Assembly (NCBI GenBank): GCA_036971615.1
Contig: JAYKKR010000005.1
Location: 682,001-746,000 of the forward strand
From: Amyloporia xantha
Taxonomy: Eukaryota; Basidiomycota; Agaricomycetes; Polyporales; Adustoporiaceae
Direction: 5' to 3'
Length of the DNA: 64,000 bases
Positions 33,302 to 44,881 of the stretch are shown in pieces. Numbering within the stretch: position 1 is the first letter of the stretch; every line of letters starts with the position of its first letter. The position numbers and the translations under genes are program-made. A model generated the notes under the pieces. That model searched no databases, was not told where the DNA came from, and saw only the letters and a list, made by a program, of their open reading frames with translations.

Positions 33302-35066
33302 TCAAAGGTTACCTTTTGCCTGTCCGACGTCCGAACCCGGACCCGCCCGCCGATGCGCCCATTCGCTAATGAGCACACCAGCAATGGCGGTCAACGGTGG
33401 TACTCTGAAGGGTACTTCGGACGGTTCATCCGCGGTCTGTGCATTCTTCTTAATCTCTTCGGCTGTCACAGCATCACCCGCCAACGGGTTCGCCGTGCTG
33501 ACTGTTGACGTCTGCTTCGCGGCATTATCCTTTTGTTCCTGCGCGGCGGCCAGCTTGCGATGGTCGCGTCCAGTCATGTTAGTTCCATCGACGTGATTGA
33601 GGACCGCTAGGACCTCTTCTCGAGTGTACCACTTGGCGTCTAGGAAGGAGGCTAGTAGTCAGCTCGTGTTCTGCATATGAATCGTCATTCATTTGCAAAC
33701 CTTCGAGTTCATTGTCCAGGTCGGTCCGTAACGGCTGCGACGAGTCAGCTGTTGCGTAGAAGCCAATCATGAGATTGGCAGGATAAGGCTGTACCGCTTC
33801 AGATTAGCGTGTTATTCGTTATTATGCACGCATATACGCACCCACGGCTGAGTGGAATGATACTGCACGTCCCACACTCGCACCCCGGCTTCTTCCCAGA
33901 TCTCGCGCTTGACGGCATCCTCAAAGCCTTCTCCCGGTTCCATGAACCCGGCGAGAGCCGAATAGAACTTGCCCGGCCATTTTTTCTGTGGACACGAATA
34001 CGTCAGTGACCACCATCCCTGCCAACACTCATCCCTGACGAACATTCCTGCCGAGCAAAACTTTCTCGCCAGACTCATCAATCACCGCCATGATGACTAC
34101 AGCATCCGTGCGTGGATGGGCGAAATTATGCAACCCTTTCCTGTTTCAAAAAGATGAGGCAATGTCAGGACACTATCGATCTCGGTGAGGAAGCTGAGGA
34201 CCGACGCAGTGGCGCAGGGTTCTCGACCCTCATTAATTGCCCAAGGGAGGAGAGATGAGCAGGTCAATTTCCAACCTGCCCAAAGGGAATAGACGGGCGA
34301 TCCACATGAGGGGCAGAACTGACAAGATAGTTAGCTTATCCATGTAGAATAGTTTATCGCTCGAGTCAAGACTCACCTTGTTGCGCGCATTCCAATCCAC
34401 CATACTCCTCGCTTCTGCAAAAATACTAGCTTCGAATGCGTCGAAGGAACTCGACGCAGCGCGGGGCTCCGAGAATGCTAATTCAGCGCCTGCCTTAGCA
34501 GCTTCAGAGTGCTGGAACACCTTGTCCAGGATCTCCTGCGCTACACCGGTCACGTCCAGCGAGAAAAAAGGGGTACCCTTGAGATTGGAGATGACGGTTG
34601 CCGTGTCGCTCTTCGCGCTGAAGTCTGACGAGGGTAGAGCGTCCGCCTCACCAGTCTGGGGTTCATGCAAGCCCAGGAATACGATTGGGGGCCCGTGGAA
34701 GCGGGCTGCTTCGAGAATCACTACGTCTGCCGCCGCGGACTCGCTATCGAGTTGACCTTGCGAGAAAAATGGCTCCGATCCTAGTAATGACCTAACGTCT
34801 GAAGTAGAGAGACGGGCGAGCGATCGCTTGCGGGTGCTCGGTTCGGAGACCAAGAGCGGCTGTCCTCCTTGGAAAAGCACCCATCTCGTCGATGGGGCGA
34901 GAGCGATGGCGTTCAAAAAGTGCTGGGACGTTCGCAACCAGGAAAGCCGATTCAAAGGCGATCCGCCGAGGAAGTTCACGTATCTGTTCTCTCAGCCATG
35001 TCAAATTCACTGAAACTGGGACATCCATGATGTCTTATGGGTCTCCAACACGCACGTTCCGACCAT
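33302..35066 (-). CDS. NPY1: NADH pyrophosphatase (Nudix), tandem copy B
   Basis: Best start is ATG at 35066 (MVG, then a 72-nt intron and YVNFLGGSPLNRLSWLRTSQ). It follows the same plan as copy A: SMVDWNARNK, zinc ribbon FCPSCGSPVYSLWAGWKLTC with GREPC, KGLHNFAHPRTDAVVIMAV, Nudix box GFMEPGEGFEDAVKREI then WEEAGV, and TQPW spliced to PYPANLM. Here the intron in that motif has a normal GT donor. Catalytic and zinc residues are complete, so the copy looks functional. The C-terminus differs from copy A, ending SEWAHRRAG with a tail GQAKGNL; the final NL recalls the PNL peroxisomal signal of human NUDT12, though this is only a loose likeness. The pair arose by tandem duplication with retained intron positions. 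Confidence 0.9.
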
Positions 35067-36370
35067 TGGGACCCTTGAAGAGATGATGGAAGTGTTCGCG
35101 AGTGGCCGAGATGAGGGGTGTAGACAATGAGGTGAGAGCGTGTGCCCCACGGAAGACGGAGATACACTCACAGACCCAGCACCGGCTTGTGTGCGGCTTA
35201 CTCAGTCCTGCCCCGCGTCGAGTCACTGGCGGTTCTCATCATCACCACGCCCTCAGAGGACAACCGCGGACGACCAGCTCAAGCGTCTCCTCGACCAGTC
35301 AGCAGATCTACGGCGCACGGGGAGACGATATGATAGGCTCGATGGCGACGACGTCAGGAGATTCGGTCCTTGCTTCAGCTGCGTGTTCGGCCTTCCCTGT
35401 CGACTTGCTACTGCCTCTCTATCCGCTGGTCGTGATGCTGAAGGACGATTACGAAAATAAATACAGATGCCACGGGTATCTCGCCCAGATTCATGTCTCA
35501 AAATGACGGAAGCGGCAGCTCGTTGCGACAGGCAACTCATGAACCCCTTCGCACGACGGCAGCGTGTAGCACACGCCTGTGGTGTCGCTTCTGGCCCTGG
35601 ACTTTATTCGGCTGTACTGAAACTATTCTACATCGGCCTTCGGTGACTCGCACGGGAAGTGGACTTGCTCGGAAAAGAATGTGCACTGATCTAATACTGG
35701 CTCGTTCCTGGCCGGGATAGCGGGTGATTCGAGAGTTCAATAGGAGTCAATGCGTCCGGGAATGGAGTCAATGATCATTTTGTTCGCCATTGTACGGTAT
35801 GAGATCCATTGTGCGCTGTTTTCAGCCTAAATTCCGTGAGGATGAACACAGGACGAGCAGCCTTCCCGCCGGACCCGGTGCATTGTAACCCGTTCGAGTA
35901 GGTTCAAACGCTTGTCCGCGCGCGATCGTCCCCGATCTCGGCCATGCTTGTGCCCGCTATTCGGAGAACTCTGTCCTGGAGAAATACATTATATGCATGC
36001 TCTCCATACTTCTTCGGCCTCGAGCAGCGCGAGATGAGACAAGATTATACCAATTTTATTCCATTGCATGCGATATGATCTTCCCGGCCCCCCTTCACCT
36101 TTCCATATTAGGCCCCACAATGCAACTCAGTCTCGTCTCATTACGGTAATCCGTATGTACTCTCCGTGGCTGATATCTCGTTGCACAGATGCGCATGCCA
36201 CAAGTCATGCGATCTCCGAGACGCAGGCGGAACTACAAGTCCATCTTATATAAAATCGAACCTTGTTCTCCGCGGTAGCCCAAGCAATGCCCCCTCACGT
36301 CCCTCGTACGTTCTACCCTCGTGTCGGTCTTTTCCCTCTCCTTTAGCGTCTTTCTAATTTCGTATCGTAG
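35067..36370. other. intergenic, no supported gene
   Basis: Upstream region of Nudix copy B. Overlapping plus-strand frames at 35,102-35,506 are GC-rich shadows of each other and match no family. The segment 35,740-36,290 is plain non-coding sequence. Confidence 0.4.
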
Positions 36371-36598
36371 ATGGCATCTGACGCCCCCTCTCGTCCATAC
36401 CGTCAAATCCTCGATCATGCTTCGCAAACCTCACGGAACTTGACTCCCGCACAGGCTATTGCTGAGGCCTGGAAGAAAGAAACACCAGAGAGTCAGAAGC
36501 AATGGCGTATGGCAGATAAAACAGCGAGGGAGCAGTATCAATCACCACTACGATGGCCGACGCCGCAGGGGAAGAAGACAGACGGGCCCAAATTATGA
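36371..36598 (+). CDS. small protein, possible HMG-box-like fold
   Basis: A 75-aa frame starting MASDAPSRPYRQILDHASQT. Residues 8-57 show a pattern seen in HMG/YABBY-type helices: Pro and Tyr near the start, alternating hydrophobics, LTPAQAIAEAWKKE, then SQKQWRMADKTAREQY, with the W/A/Y spacing of helix 2 and 3. It is followed by a basic end (GKKTDGPKL). An AG just before the ATG means it could instead be the second exon of a longer gene starting near 36,292, but that splice leaves a stop in frame. No close family is recognised. It lies alone between the Nudix pair and the mitochondrial carrier. A real small gene is plausible; a chance frame cannot be excluded. Confidence 0.4.
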   Translation: MASDAPSRPYRQILDHASQTSRNLTPAQAIAEAWKKETPESQKQWRMADKTAREQYQSPLRWPTPQGKKTDGPKL

Positions 36599-37023
36599 GG
36601 ATGTCCAGCGAGGAGCATATTTATTGAGTCAGCCCAGCCCACATCTGCGTCAAAGGAGGATGGACCTTCCGTCTTTACCAGACACTTAGATGACCGAACT
36701 TAATTCTTCGATATTCTCCATTCTCCAGCTACATATATTATTTTATTTGAATAGCTTGCTATGTGCAATGCTGTAAAACTACCTCGCGCGCCTAACGACA
36801 AATTCGGCGCTTCCATCTAATCTTATCTCCGCCAACCCCGGAATTTCTCAGGCAAGGGTTCTGATTGGCTAGTTGGCTCATTATTTCATTATTGGTGGCG
36901 GTCTGCATTGCGACTATCCCTGCCCGGAGTCACAGCCTGCACTTCCTCAGTGGGTGACTCGTTCAAGTCGCTGTCCACCAGAAGGCACTCTGAGAATTTT
37001 TGAACTCCCTGTACCCTCTCAAC
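36599..37023. other. intergenic, promoter region of the carrier gene
   Basis: AT-rich around 36,720-36,760, then GC-richer toward the carrier start. No gene seen. Confidence 0.4.
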
Positions 37024-38266
37024 ATGTCGAAGACGGTGATTGACCTCACGGCGGGCACTGCTGGGGGAATCGCGCAGGTATGTCAGGCCGATCGAATGAC
37101 TGGTTATTACTGATGTATGTGCGTCGCAGGTCTTGGTGGGCCAGCCATTCGACATTGTCAAAGTGGTATGGACTGTCTTGGATGTGTAATAGATGAACAT
37201 ATTGACAGCTGTCCTGTCTGGGGTATCTAGCGAATGCAGACCGCGCCGAAGGGGACTTATAGCGGCATGCTTCACTGCGCCGGGGGTATCCTAAAGAACG
37301 AGGGGCCTCTTGCGTTCTATAAGGTGAGTTCGCATACTTTATGGAAGCAAGGAATATGCGAACAAGGATACAATAGGGCACCTTGACGCCGCTCTTGGGT
37401 ATCGGTGTCTGTGTCTCGATCCAGTTCGGTGCCCTGGAATGGACGAAGCGATTCTTCGCCCGAAGGAACCTCGAAAATGGTACCGGAGGTCCCGACGGTC
37501 TTGCATTGAGCAATCCGCAGCTGTTCACGGCCGGTGTATTCGCGGGGGTTGCGAACGGTGTCGTGTCAGGTCCCGTCGAGCACATTCGTATACGTGAGTA
37601 ACATCGCCTTCCCGCCGTCGGAATTCTGAACACGGAGGCGCCCATCGATTGATGCAGGTCTTCAAACACAGTCCCCGACAAACCCCACCTACGCGGGACC
37701 CTTTGACGCGATCAGCAAAATCTACTCTCAGCACGGGATCGCTGGCATCTACAAGGGCCAGGTCGTGACCCTCTGGCGAGAGTCCCTCGGATACGGGATC
37801 TACTTCCTAGCATACGAAAAGCTCATGCAGCGCGAGATGGCGCGCAAGGGCATCCGCCGGGACCAGGTGAATCCCGCAAACGCAGTGCTCTTCGGTGCCG
37901 CTGCCGGTTACGCGGTACGTATACGCGCCGTCGATTCTGTCTTGGACCATTTGATGACATGGCGTAATGCGTGATAGTTGTGGGCTGTGATATACCCGAT
38001 CGACATGATCAAGTCGCGGATGCAGACGGACGGCTTCTCGCCTGCCAGCGGCCAAAAATACAAATCGACCCTAGACTGTGTGCGCACAGTATGGAGGACA
38101 GAAGGAATAGGTGCTTTCACGCGTGGGCTGGGGCCTACACTCATTCGGTAAGTACTCGAAAACAGGTTAAGGGGGTTCGTTCCTTATATATCACGTCAGG
38201 TCCCCGTTCGCCAATGGTGCGACCTTCCTCGGGTTCGAGATGGCGATGAGACTGCTCAGTTCGTGA
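37024..38266 (+). CDS. mitochondrial carrier, YMC1-like
   Basis: Seven exons: 37024-37077, 37130-37165, 37231-37323, 37377-37593, 37658-37914, 37978-38147 and 38200-38266, all in phase, giving 297 aa, the normal size for the SLC25 family. Three repeats each carry the P-x-D/E-x-x-K/R motif: QPFDIVKVRMQT, PVEHIRIRLQTQ and YPIDMIKSRMQT. The opening LTAGTAGGIAQVLVGQPFD and KGTLTPLLGIGVCVSIQFG are typical of the YMC1/YMC2 (SLC25A29/45-like) branch. This branch lies near the acylcarnitine and basic amino-acid carriers and is placed in glycine, glutamate or oleate-linked transport in yeast. The protein would sit in the inner mitochondrial membrane. Substrate assignment is uncertain; the gene appears intact. 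Confidence 0.93.
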
Positions 38267-38652
38267 TGTCGAGGCAAAGGTTTCTTCTGCTCAACCAGGA
38301 AGTATTGTAGATCTAATTATTCATCTGAGCCCAGCTAGGCACTGTTTTCTTTGGGATAGTTGATACCTCATAGAATATGCGCTTTACCTAACACAGGTTC
38401 ACCGCAAGAATGTTGACATAATGGCCCGATATTCTGTCTTCCATCGATAGTTGAGACAGAATTTCGCTGACTAACCTATGAGTGAAGTTTGAATTTACGG
38501 AGGCGTGCAGCATGGTTTGTCACAGGGATTTCGACCTTGATAAATGCAACATACCACCGTGCACCAGTCAGTAATCCCACGTTGGAGTCCCTCATATTGA
38601 GTTAAATCAGAACAATAAAATGTACAATACAAACTTAGTCTAACGATACAGA
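38267..38652. other. intergenic between convergent genes
   Basis: 3' UTR sequence of the carrier (+) and of the CoA-binding protein gene (-). An AATAAAAT hexamer-like tract is at 38,614. No gene seen. Confidence 0.4.
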
Positions 38653-39262
38653 TCAGAGAGCACTCTTGAGGATGCCGTCGCCCTCTACTAAAACACACGG
38701 ACCGCCATAGATAGCCTTGTCCTCAAGCCCGTTCTCTTTAATGTATTTGATGACAGCCTCATCTTCCGCGCCAGGCTGTAGCCAGAGAGCGGGAACATTG
38801 AGATTCTTCGCCTGCTCGAGCAAGCCTAGAGTGATCTGGAATTGCATGCCGGCGGGTGTAAACATGTGCAATAGGACAGAGATGCAGGAAGTGAGCTCAC
38901 CTTGGCATTGGTAATGATGCTGACTGAGGTATGGGAAGGGTCGGGCAGATCTGCCAAAGTCCGGACGGCCGCAACGCCCTCGAGTTCATCTTCTTTCTGA
39001 GATGCCGACAAAGGAGGTTAGTCTATATATTCGTAGGAATTACCGCCTAGACAACTCACGGGATGAACAGGGGTAACAGTCTTGTCGCGTGCGAGGTACC
39101 ACTGAAGCACCTGAGGACTCGTTAAGTTCGCCATTCGTTGGCTTCATAATTACAGCATAAACTGACCTTTGTGCCGTACTTGGACTGATCCTTCGACGCA
39201 CCTACGACGGCAAACTGGGGAGACGAGAGGAAAGCCTGTTTCACAGCTGCGGAACTACCCAT
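38653..39262 (-). CDS. CoA-binding (Rossmann-fold) protein
   Basis: Four exons: 39262-39167, 39110-39060, 38996-38901 and 38835-38653, giving 141 aa. The start is MGSSAAVKQAFLSSPQFAVV, followed by GASKDQSKYGTKVLQWYL and VTPVHPKEDELEGV, then SVSIITNAK and PALWLQPGAEDEAVIKYIKE, closing with GGPCVLVEG. This is the full CoA_binding_2 domain, as in bacterial YccU and the stand-alone fungal homologues. These proteins resemble the CoA-binding part of succinyl-CoA synthetase without the catalytic domain. No targeting signal is obvious. Biological role is not established. All introns are 56-65 nt. Confidence 0.92.
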
Positions 39263-40000
39263 ACTGGACTGGGATGATAACCAGGAGAACGACTGATGCG
39301 AATTGAGCGCGCTCTGACAGCTTTATCTGTCTGTTCAAGAAGGCTCTATCAGCAGGTCACGCAATTGCGACATTGAGCAATAATTCCCGTCTGACGACGT
39401 CGACATAATAAATGCCAATCCCCACAGCGTGATACATATGTCAGGACTGGACAGATCCCAAATGCATGCGTCTCGGACGTGATATTGGGCAGAGACGCGT
39501 ACGCGTGCTGCTCATTTATGGGCATGTGACCAGGATGGTCCGTGCACGCAGCGAGGAAACTATAAAGACCAGCCTCGCGCACCATTGCAACTCATACTTA
39601 CCTTGATGGCACAAGTCCCTTCCCGTACTGGACTAGTGGGCCGTGGAGGTCTCTCATAGCACGGCGACCATGTCCCCAGGGGAGCTCTGCGGTTTGTATG
39701 CGCTTCGGTTCATGCACCGTCTCAATATTTCCCTGTCCCACTTCGGCCCTCGGGCTGGGTGGGCCTTATTTTTTGTCGCTCGGTCATTCTAACCCTAACC
39801 CCAGCTCTATCACGTGGAGCCAGTCCATATGCGATTGCAATGATGCAATCGTACAGTTACTACTCTTGCCCGTCTGAAATTTATCTACTTTCTGCTATAC
39901 TTTACCAGCCTTGTATGAGACAAGTAAATGTCCTCGGTTTGCTGTATCTTGCTGAACAGCTGCACCACTTACCAGCCTGATTCACACAACCAGTCTCTTC
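39263..40000. other. intergenic, divergent promoter region
   Basis: Lies between the divergent CoA-binding gene (-) and MCY1 (+). It holds a short telomere-like tract (CTAACCCTAACCCC, 39,789-39,802) but no gene. Confidence 0.4.
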
Positions 40001-42339
40001 ATGATGGCCCTTTCCTGGCTCTCGGCATTGCGAGTCCCAGACTGGTTACACCCTCCGACGCGTTCGACTGCCCGGCATATATTCTATGGCATCATTATTG
40101 GCTTCACGCTTTCCTTGACCTCTACTACTCTTGCTCTGGACTACCAGGAGCGGAAAAGAGCGCGCATCTCACGTCAGTTCGAGCCGCGTCCCATTGAGCT
40201 CAGAAGCGACGAGATTATCAGCGGTGTCACCGGATTGATTGGTCGGTCTTTAGACCAAGCAGAATGCGGGGATGGCGATTGAAGTATGCTCTCAATCTGT
40301 GCAGGGAACACTCCGCTAGTAAGAATCAATTCTTTGAGCGATGCATTGGGTGTGGAGATCCTCGGAAAGGCAGAGGTCAGTCAGAGTGTCGTGAATCGTC
40401 GAAAACAACCAGATCACATTCGAGTTCATACATACACAGTTTCTGAACCCTGGCGGGAGTGTAAAGGACCGCGTCGCATTGCGAAGTAAGTGTTCGTAAC
40501 GACCTTCTGATTGATTGGACGCCTAAAAGGATGCGTGTTTACATAGTAATTGACGATGCGGAGCAGCAGGGACTCCTGCATCCTCATACGGGATCCAGAA
40601 TCTTTGAAGGAACAGTTGGCTCAACCGGCATTTCTATTGCAACTGTTGCGAAGGCGAGGTAAGTCCCAACGACTCGCTTCCCGAATTGTAAATAGACCTC
40701 TCTTCCACTGTAGAGGCTACGATACTAGTACAGTATATTTTACGTGCATATACCAAGTTTCATTGATTGACAAGGTGTCGTAGCGATCATCATGCCGGAC
40801 GATGTCGCAGAGGAGAAAGTGAAAGCCCTCCTAGCTCTTGGTGCCCAGGTAGAACGAGTCAGACCTGCAAGCATTGTCGACAAGAAACAAGTGCGTGGAT
40901 TCTTTCATACATGGACTCGCATATAGAACCAAACTCTAACACACATCGGTAGTTTGTCGTAAGTCCCTGTCAACACTCGACGTCAGAATGCCAGAATGTC
41001 CACTGACCAATATCGCGTGTACTAATAAGAACCTTGCCCGTGATCGTGCCATAAACTTCGGCCTCGACGATAGACTCCTTGATCATGCCCCTATCCCTCG
41101 CGGCCACCTCCTGCCGACACCGAGCTCGTCGTTGCTGGTGTCCACAGCAGCAACGGATGCACTGGGCGAAGAACACGCTGTGACGTCTACCAAGGAAGAG
41201 GAGGACCTCAGGACGAAGCCTCGGGGGTTCTTTGCGGATCAATTCGAGGTACTTGACATTTGTGAGCCCATCTGTCGTAATAATCTGACATGTGCGGACG
41301 AGTAGAATAAGAGCAACTTCGAGGCCCATTTTGAGGGTACTGGCCCGGAAATATGGAGGCAGACCAACGGAAGGCTAGATGCTTTCGTGTCTGGAGCGGG
41401 TATGTGATGACTGCAGATAAGATTCACTACTGTGCTGACGTAGATGTTGTGTCAAGGCACGGGAGGAACTATTGCTGGTATAGGCCAGTTTGTGAAGTCT
41501 ATGAACGAAGATGTCCTTGTTGCTTTGTCTGACCCCGAGGGAAGCGGGCTCTATAATAAGGTCATGATCTGGATTTTGGCTGCATGCCTGCGGAAGCTGA
41601 AGTGAATTCCAGGTGAAGTATGGTGTTATGTTCGACCGCAAGGAAGCAGAAGGGACGAAAAGACGACATCAAGTGGATACCGTCGTCGAGGGGATGTATG
41701 TGTCCTGATGCGCCTCATTGAACCAACAGTCACTCACGAGTTCATCCCACTTCCTAGAGGGATCAATAGACTCACGAAAAACATGGAATTCGCTCTCCCC
41801 ATCGTTGATGATGCATTTCGGTGCGCATTGGGTTGTCCTCACCTATCATGCAAGGGTGCTTACGTCTGCGGCGCAGCATCACTGACGCCGAAGCCGTCAG
41901 CATGTCGCGATATCTCGTACAACATGACGGGCTGTTTCTCGGCTCGAGCAGCGCGTGCAACCTAGTCGCGTGCGTCAAGCTGGCGAAAAAGATGGGATGG
42001 AAGGAGGGGCAGACGATCGTGACGATACTGTGAGTTTCGCGTGATAATACATCACCAAAATGGCAACTTATTCGGTGTGATTAGGTGTGATTCTGGGAAT
42101 AGACACTACTCCAAGGTGCGTTTTGAACATCTAAGCGATATGGCTGCGGGGGGCGCTGACGCTGTGACAAATGTCTTGCCACGTAGTTCTGGTACGTCTG
42201 CATTGAGCCTGTCGGAATATGGGGTCTAAATCATACCGTCAGGAACGATGACTACCTGCGCCAAGCTGACATCCCAATCGACACACAAATCATCGAAGAT
42301 TTACTATCACAATCATCCATGACAAGCGGAAGCCAGTAA
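40001..42339 (+). CDS. MCY1: mitochondrial cysteine synthase (OASS family), MCY1-like
   Basis: A many-exon gene starting MMALSWLSALRVPDW with an N-terminal hydrophobic segment (HIFYGIIIGFTLSLTS), the mitochondrial outer-membrane anchor layout of yeast Mcy1 and A. nidulans homologues. The PLP-enzyme core is complete: GNTPLVRINSLSDALG, FLNPGGSVKDRVAL with the PLP lysine, GTVGSTGISIATVA, VAIIMPDDVAEEKVKALLAL, LVSTAATDALGEEH, GFFADQFENKSNFEAHFEGT, FVSGAGTGGTIAG, LSDPEGSGLYNKVKYGV, FLGSSSACNLVA and CDSGNRHYSK. The last motif requires a 5-nt micro-exon (42187-42191) to read HYSKFWNDDYLRQADI before the stop. The reaction in the family is O-acetylserine plus sulfide to cysteine. Some inner exon borders were placed by frame continuity. 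Confidence 0.92.
42187..42191 (+). other. 5-nt micro-exon of MCY1-like gene
   Basis: TTCTG is bounded by CGTAG on the left and GTACGT on the right. Splicing AAG (ending 42115) to TTCTG and then to GAACGATGAC (from 42243) gives K-F-W-N-D-D-Y, matching the family consensus at this site. Skipping the micro-exon yields a stop codon four codons later. The flanking introns are 71 and 51 nt. Confidence 0.8.
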
Positions 42340-42720
42340 TCTACGTGAACTTTGATAATGTCTGGAAGTTCAGTACAATGTGGATCTACTATACAAATGC
42401 GGTTTAGGTAGGGTATATGTCTACATTGATACAGCTAATAGATGTTGCAGGGTAAGCGTCAGAGGCTCATAGGGTGATGGAGACAGCCTGCTCTGCGGAG
42501 CAGATCAGCCAGATGTGTTGAAGGTATTCGGCAGGCCAGAAGTGCCAGATGACGAAGAAAGGGCAGATGACATCCCAAGCGGAGCAGTGGTGAATGGTGG
42601 TCGAGGCGAAAATCGAGCTTGGGATTCCTTACTAGGAGATGCGCTCAAAGAAGGCGTTGCTGATGGCCGGCTAGAGCCTGCATCAGACCCTATTGCATTC
42701 CTGTTTCACTTCGAACAAAC
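42340..42720. other. intergenic between convergent genes
   Basis: Between the MCY1 stop and the ADA2 stop. A plus-strand frame at 42,515-42,733 has no family and overlaps the ADA2 end; I treat it as chance. Confidence 0.4.
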
Positions 42721-44881
42721 TCACCTATCATGATTGGTCGGTGGCGGTTCAGCTGCGCCAATTCTGAGGAATCCAGCTTGTACCAGAAAATCCCACACTC
42801 GACTTGTCTTATTCACATCGATCTTGACGAGGTCTCGCGCTTCACGACGCCGCAGCTTGCCTCCGCGTCGGGCGTACTCACGGACGAGAGTCTCCTTGAT
42901 GACAAGATACGGTTTCGGGAGGATACGAAGTTGGGAGCATAATGTCTGCTCCTCCGGCGTGAGTAGGTGGAGAAGAGGACTATTTGCAAGATTGAGCGGT
43001 GCCGCTAAGGACTCCCGTCAGCTTGTGTGAATGGATTGAGAACAGTTCGACTTACGCATCTTTCTGCCTGGAGGGCCAGTTCCCGATACACTCGGAGCTG
43101 CTGACCCTTGCTTGGGTGTCATCTCGCGCTCGTGGCTCTTGCCACGTTCGGAACGTGGGTCCGGACCAGATGACTGACGCCCGCCGGCTCGTAGCTGTAA
43201 CCGTTCCGAAGGATAGAAGTCCCGAGTGAGGTTCGCCTTTGCTTGACTCTGCTCCCGGACTCAGCACAAATATCACGGATCACTAAAAGAAGCATACGCA
43301 CTCGCTTGAGCACGTCCGCCTCGTACTTGTCGATGTCTGCAGCTGTAGTCAGCCCCATTCTGCGATAGTGCTGCAGCTCCTGTATCCTCTTCCTCAGCAA
43401 AGATTCGTCTATAATCATGTCAGCATGACGTGGCACGATACGGAGGTGGCGTTCACTTACACAGAATGTCAGCGCAGAGAACCTCGAAATCGTCAGCAGT
43501 CTGCAAGCGAGCGAATGGCCGCAGGCGATGAACGATGTCCTTCTCCTCTTTGGGTCGTTTCTTGTCGGCAGCCTGCATCTGTTTGTAGTTCAGCAGGCCT
43601 CGGTCGAACATGAACGCCTTGTTCTCATGACGTTTGTCCACTCGCTGGTTGTACATCTCGATTAAAGACAACTTGAACGCGAGGGAATCCGAACTCTCGA
43701 TCGGAGGTGGTTGCGTCAGCTCGTCAACGTCGCCCTCGCCATCCGCGGCGCCATTCTCCGCTTTGCTGCCTTCTTCAGACTTTCCTCGGATGTCTCGTGA
43801 CGGAGTATCACTGTTGGCATGATGGCCGTTCTGGTGGCCATTTGAAACCCCGTTGGGGAGGCGCTTCCCAGGCGATGAATCCTTGGCCTTCTGTTCCTCC
43901 TCCCATCGCGCTCTCGCGCGGACGTCAACGTCATTCTCGTCTTCGATGATCTCGTCACCTCCCCACTCCAGGCAGACACCAAACTCTAGGTCCTTCACCA
44001 AGTCTTCTGCTTCGTTGTCGAGCTCATGTTCGAATTCAAGGCGTCCAGGCAAGAAAGTGGCAATTTCATGGACCCCTGGAGCTGAGGTAGGAGCAATCTT
44101 GGGCGCTGGTGGAGGATTGGTGTTCATGGTAGAGATGCGGCGGCGTTTGCGTTCCTGGAAGTCAGAGGGATCGATGTTAAAATGCCGGTCCATGCGCTGC
44201 GGTGTGGCACGTCAGCATGCGCAAATCCATCAATACAAGTACAATGGGCACTTACAGGGAGGGGCCAATTTGGGCTATTGATGTAGACTGATTTGTAGTG
44301 TTCTTCCACTTCTTCTTTGGTGCGTGTGCCAACGTGTTCGGCTATTGCTTGCCAGTTACCGAGGCCTTGCAACGATATCCCCTCCAGAAGTAAAAGTTCC
44401 CTTATCGATGCGTTGTTTGGTCATCTTGTCGCTAAACTCACTCGTACACTGTCCACTCACTCGTCCGCTCCCCAATCCTCTGAGAAGATGGGATATGAGT
44501 GCAGTTCCTACGGATACATTCTGAGCAAAACAACCACAATATCGGCAGAATTGACGACTGACCACTACTCGGTAGGCATGCCATCTCTTATGGTTTGCGA
44601 ATTCTTTCCCGCTGCAAAAGCAGGCTGGGCAAATATCGACACCGTCTCCAGGCTCACATATTGGGTCGGCACATTTGATACGAATTGAATGGGTCAGGTC
44701 GCAGCCGCAACCGTCGCACTGAATTTGGAGACCAGGCTCGTTCACGGCTGGTGGTAGACATTTACGTAAGAAGCGCGCGTGAGAATAAGTAGACAGTAGG
44801 ATCGAATAACTTGAATACGGACGACGACATACTTTGAATTTCTTCCGGCTGATATTGTCTTTTGCGGTGTGTGACAGTCAT
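42721..44881 (-). CDS. ADA2: SAGA transcriptional adaptor ADA2
   Basis: Starts MTVTHRKRQYQPEEIQ at 44881, spliced to a ZZ zinc finger (QIQCDGCGCDLTHSIRIKC, then DICPACFCSGKE and HAYRVV). The next exons give HSYPIFSEDWGADEELLLLE and the SANT domain (GISLQGLGNWQAIAEHVG, EEVEEHYKSVYINS). A long middle exon carries the family block (IATFLPGRLEFEHELDNEAE, DLEFGVCLEW, LIEMYNQRVDKRHENKAFMF). The C-terminal SWIRM domain follows (LEYLTPEEQTLCSQLRILP, YLVIKETLVREY, DVNKTSRVWDF), ending at TGA 42721. ADA2 is the partner that potentiates the GCN5 acetyltransferase in the SAGA and ADA complexes. A region of low complexity (GHQNGHHANSD to DGEGDVDE) separates SANT from the ADA2 family block. It is divergent from CTR9 across a 504-bp promoter. 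Confidence 0.95.

Noticed and set aside
35102..35506. three overlapping GC-rich plus-strand frames
   Set aside because: Mutual frame shadows with no family, no splice signals and no clear start context.
39789..39802. CTAACCCTAACCCC, two telomere-like units
   Set aside because: Two units are expected by chance and the site is a normal promoter region between genes; no longer tract or subtelomeric content.
42515..42733. 72-aa plus-strand frame after MCY1
   Set aside because: It overlaps the ADA2 end, matches nothing and probably lies in the 3' UTR.
43853..44281. 142-aa plus-strand frame
   Set aside because: Antisense shadow of the long ADA2 exon.
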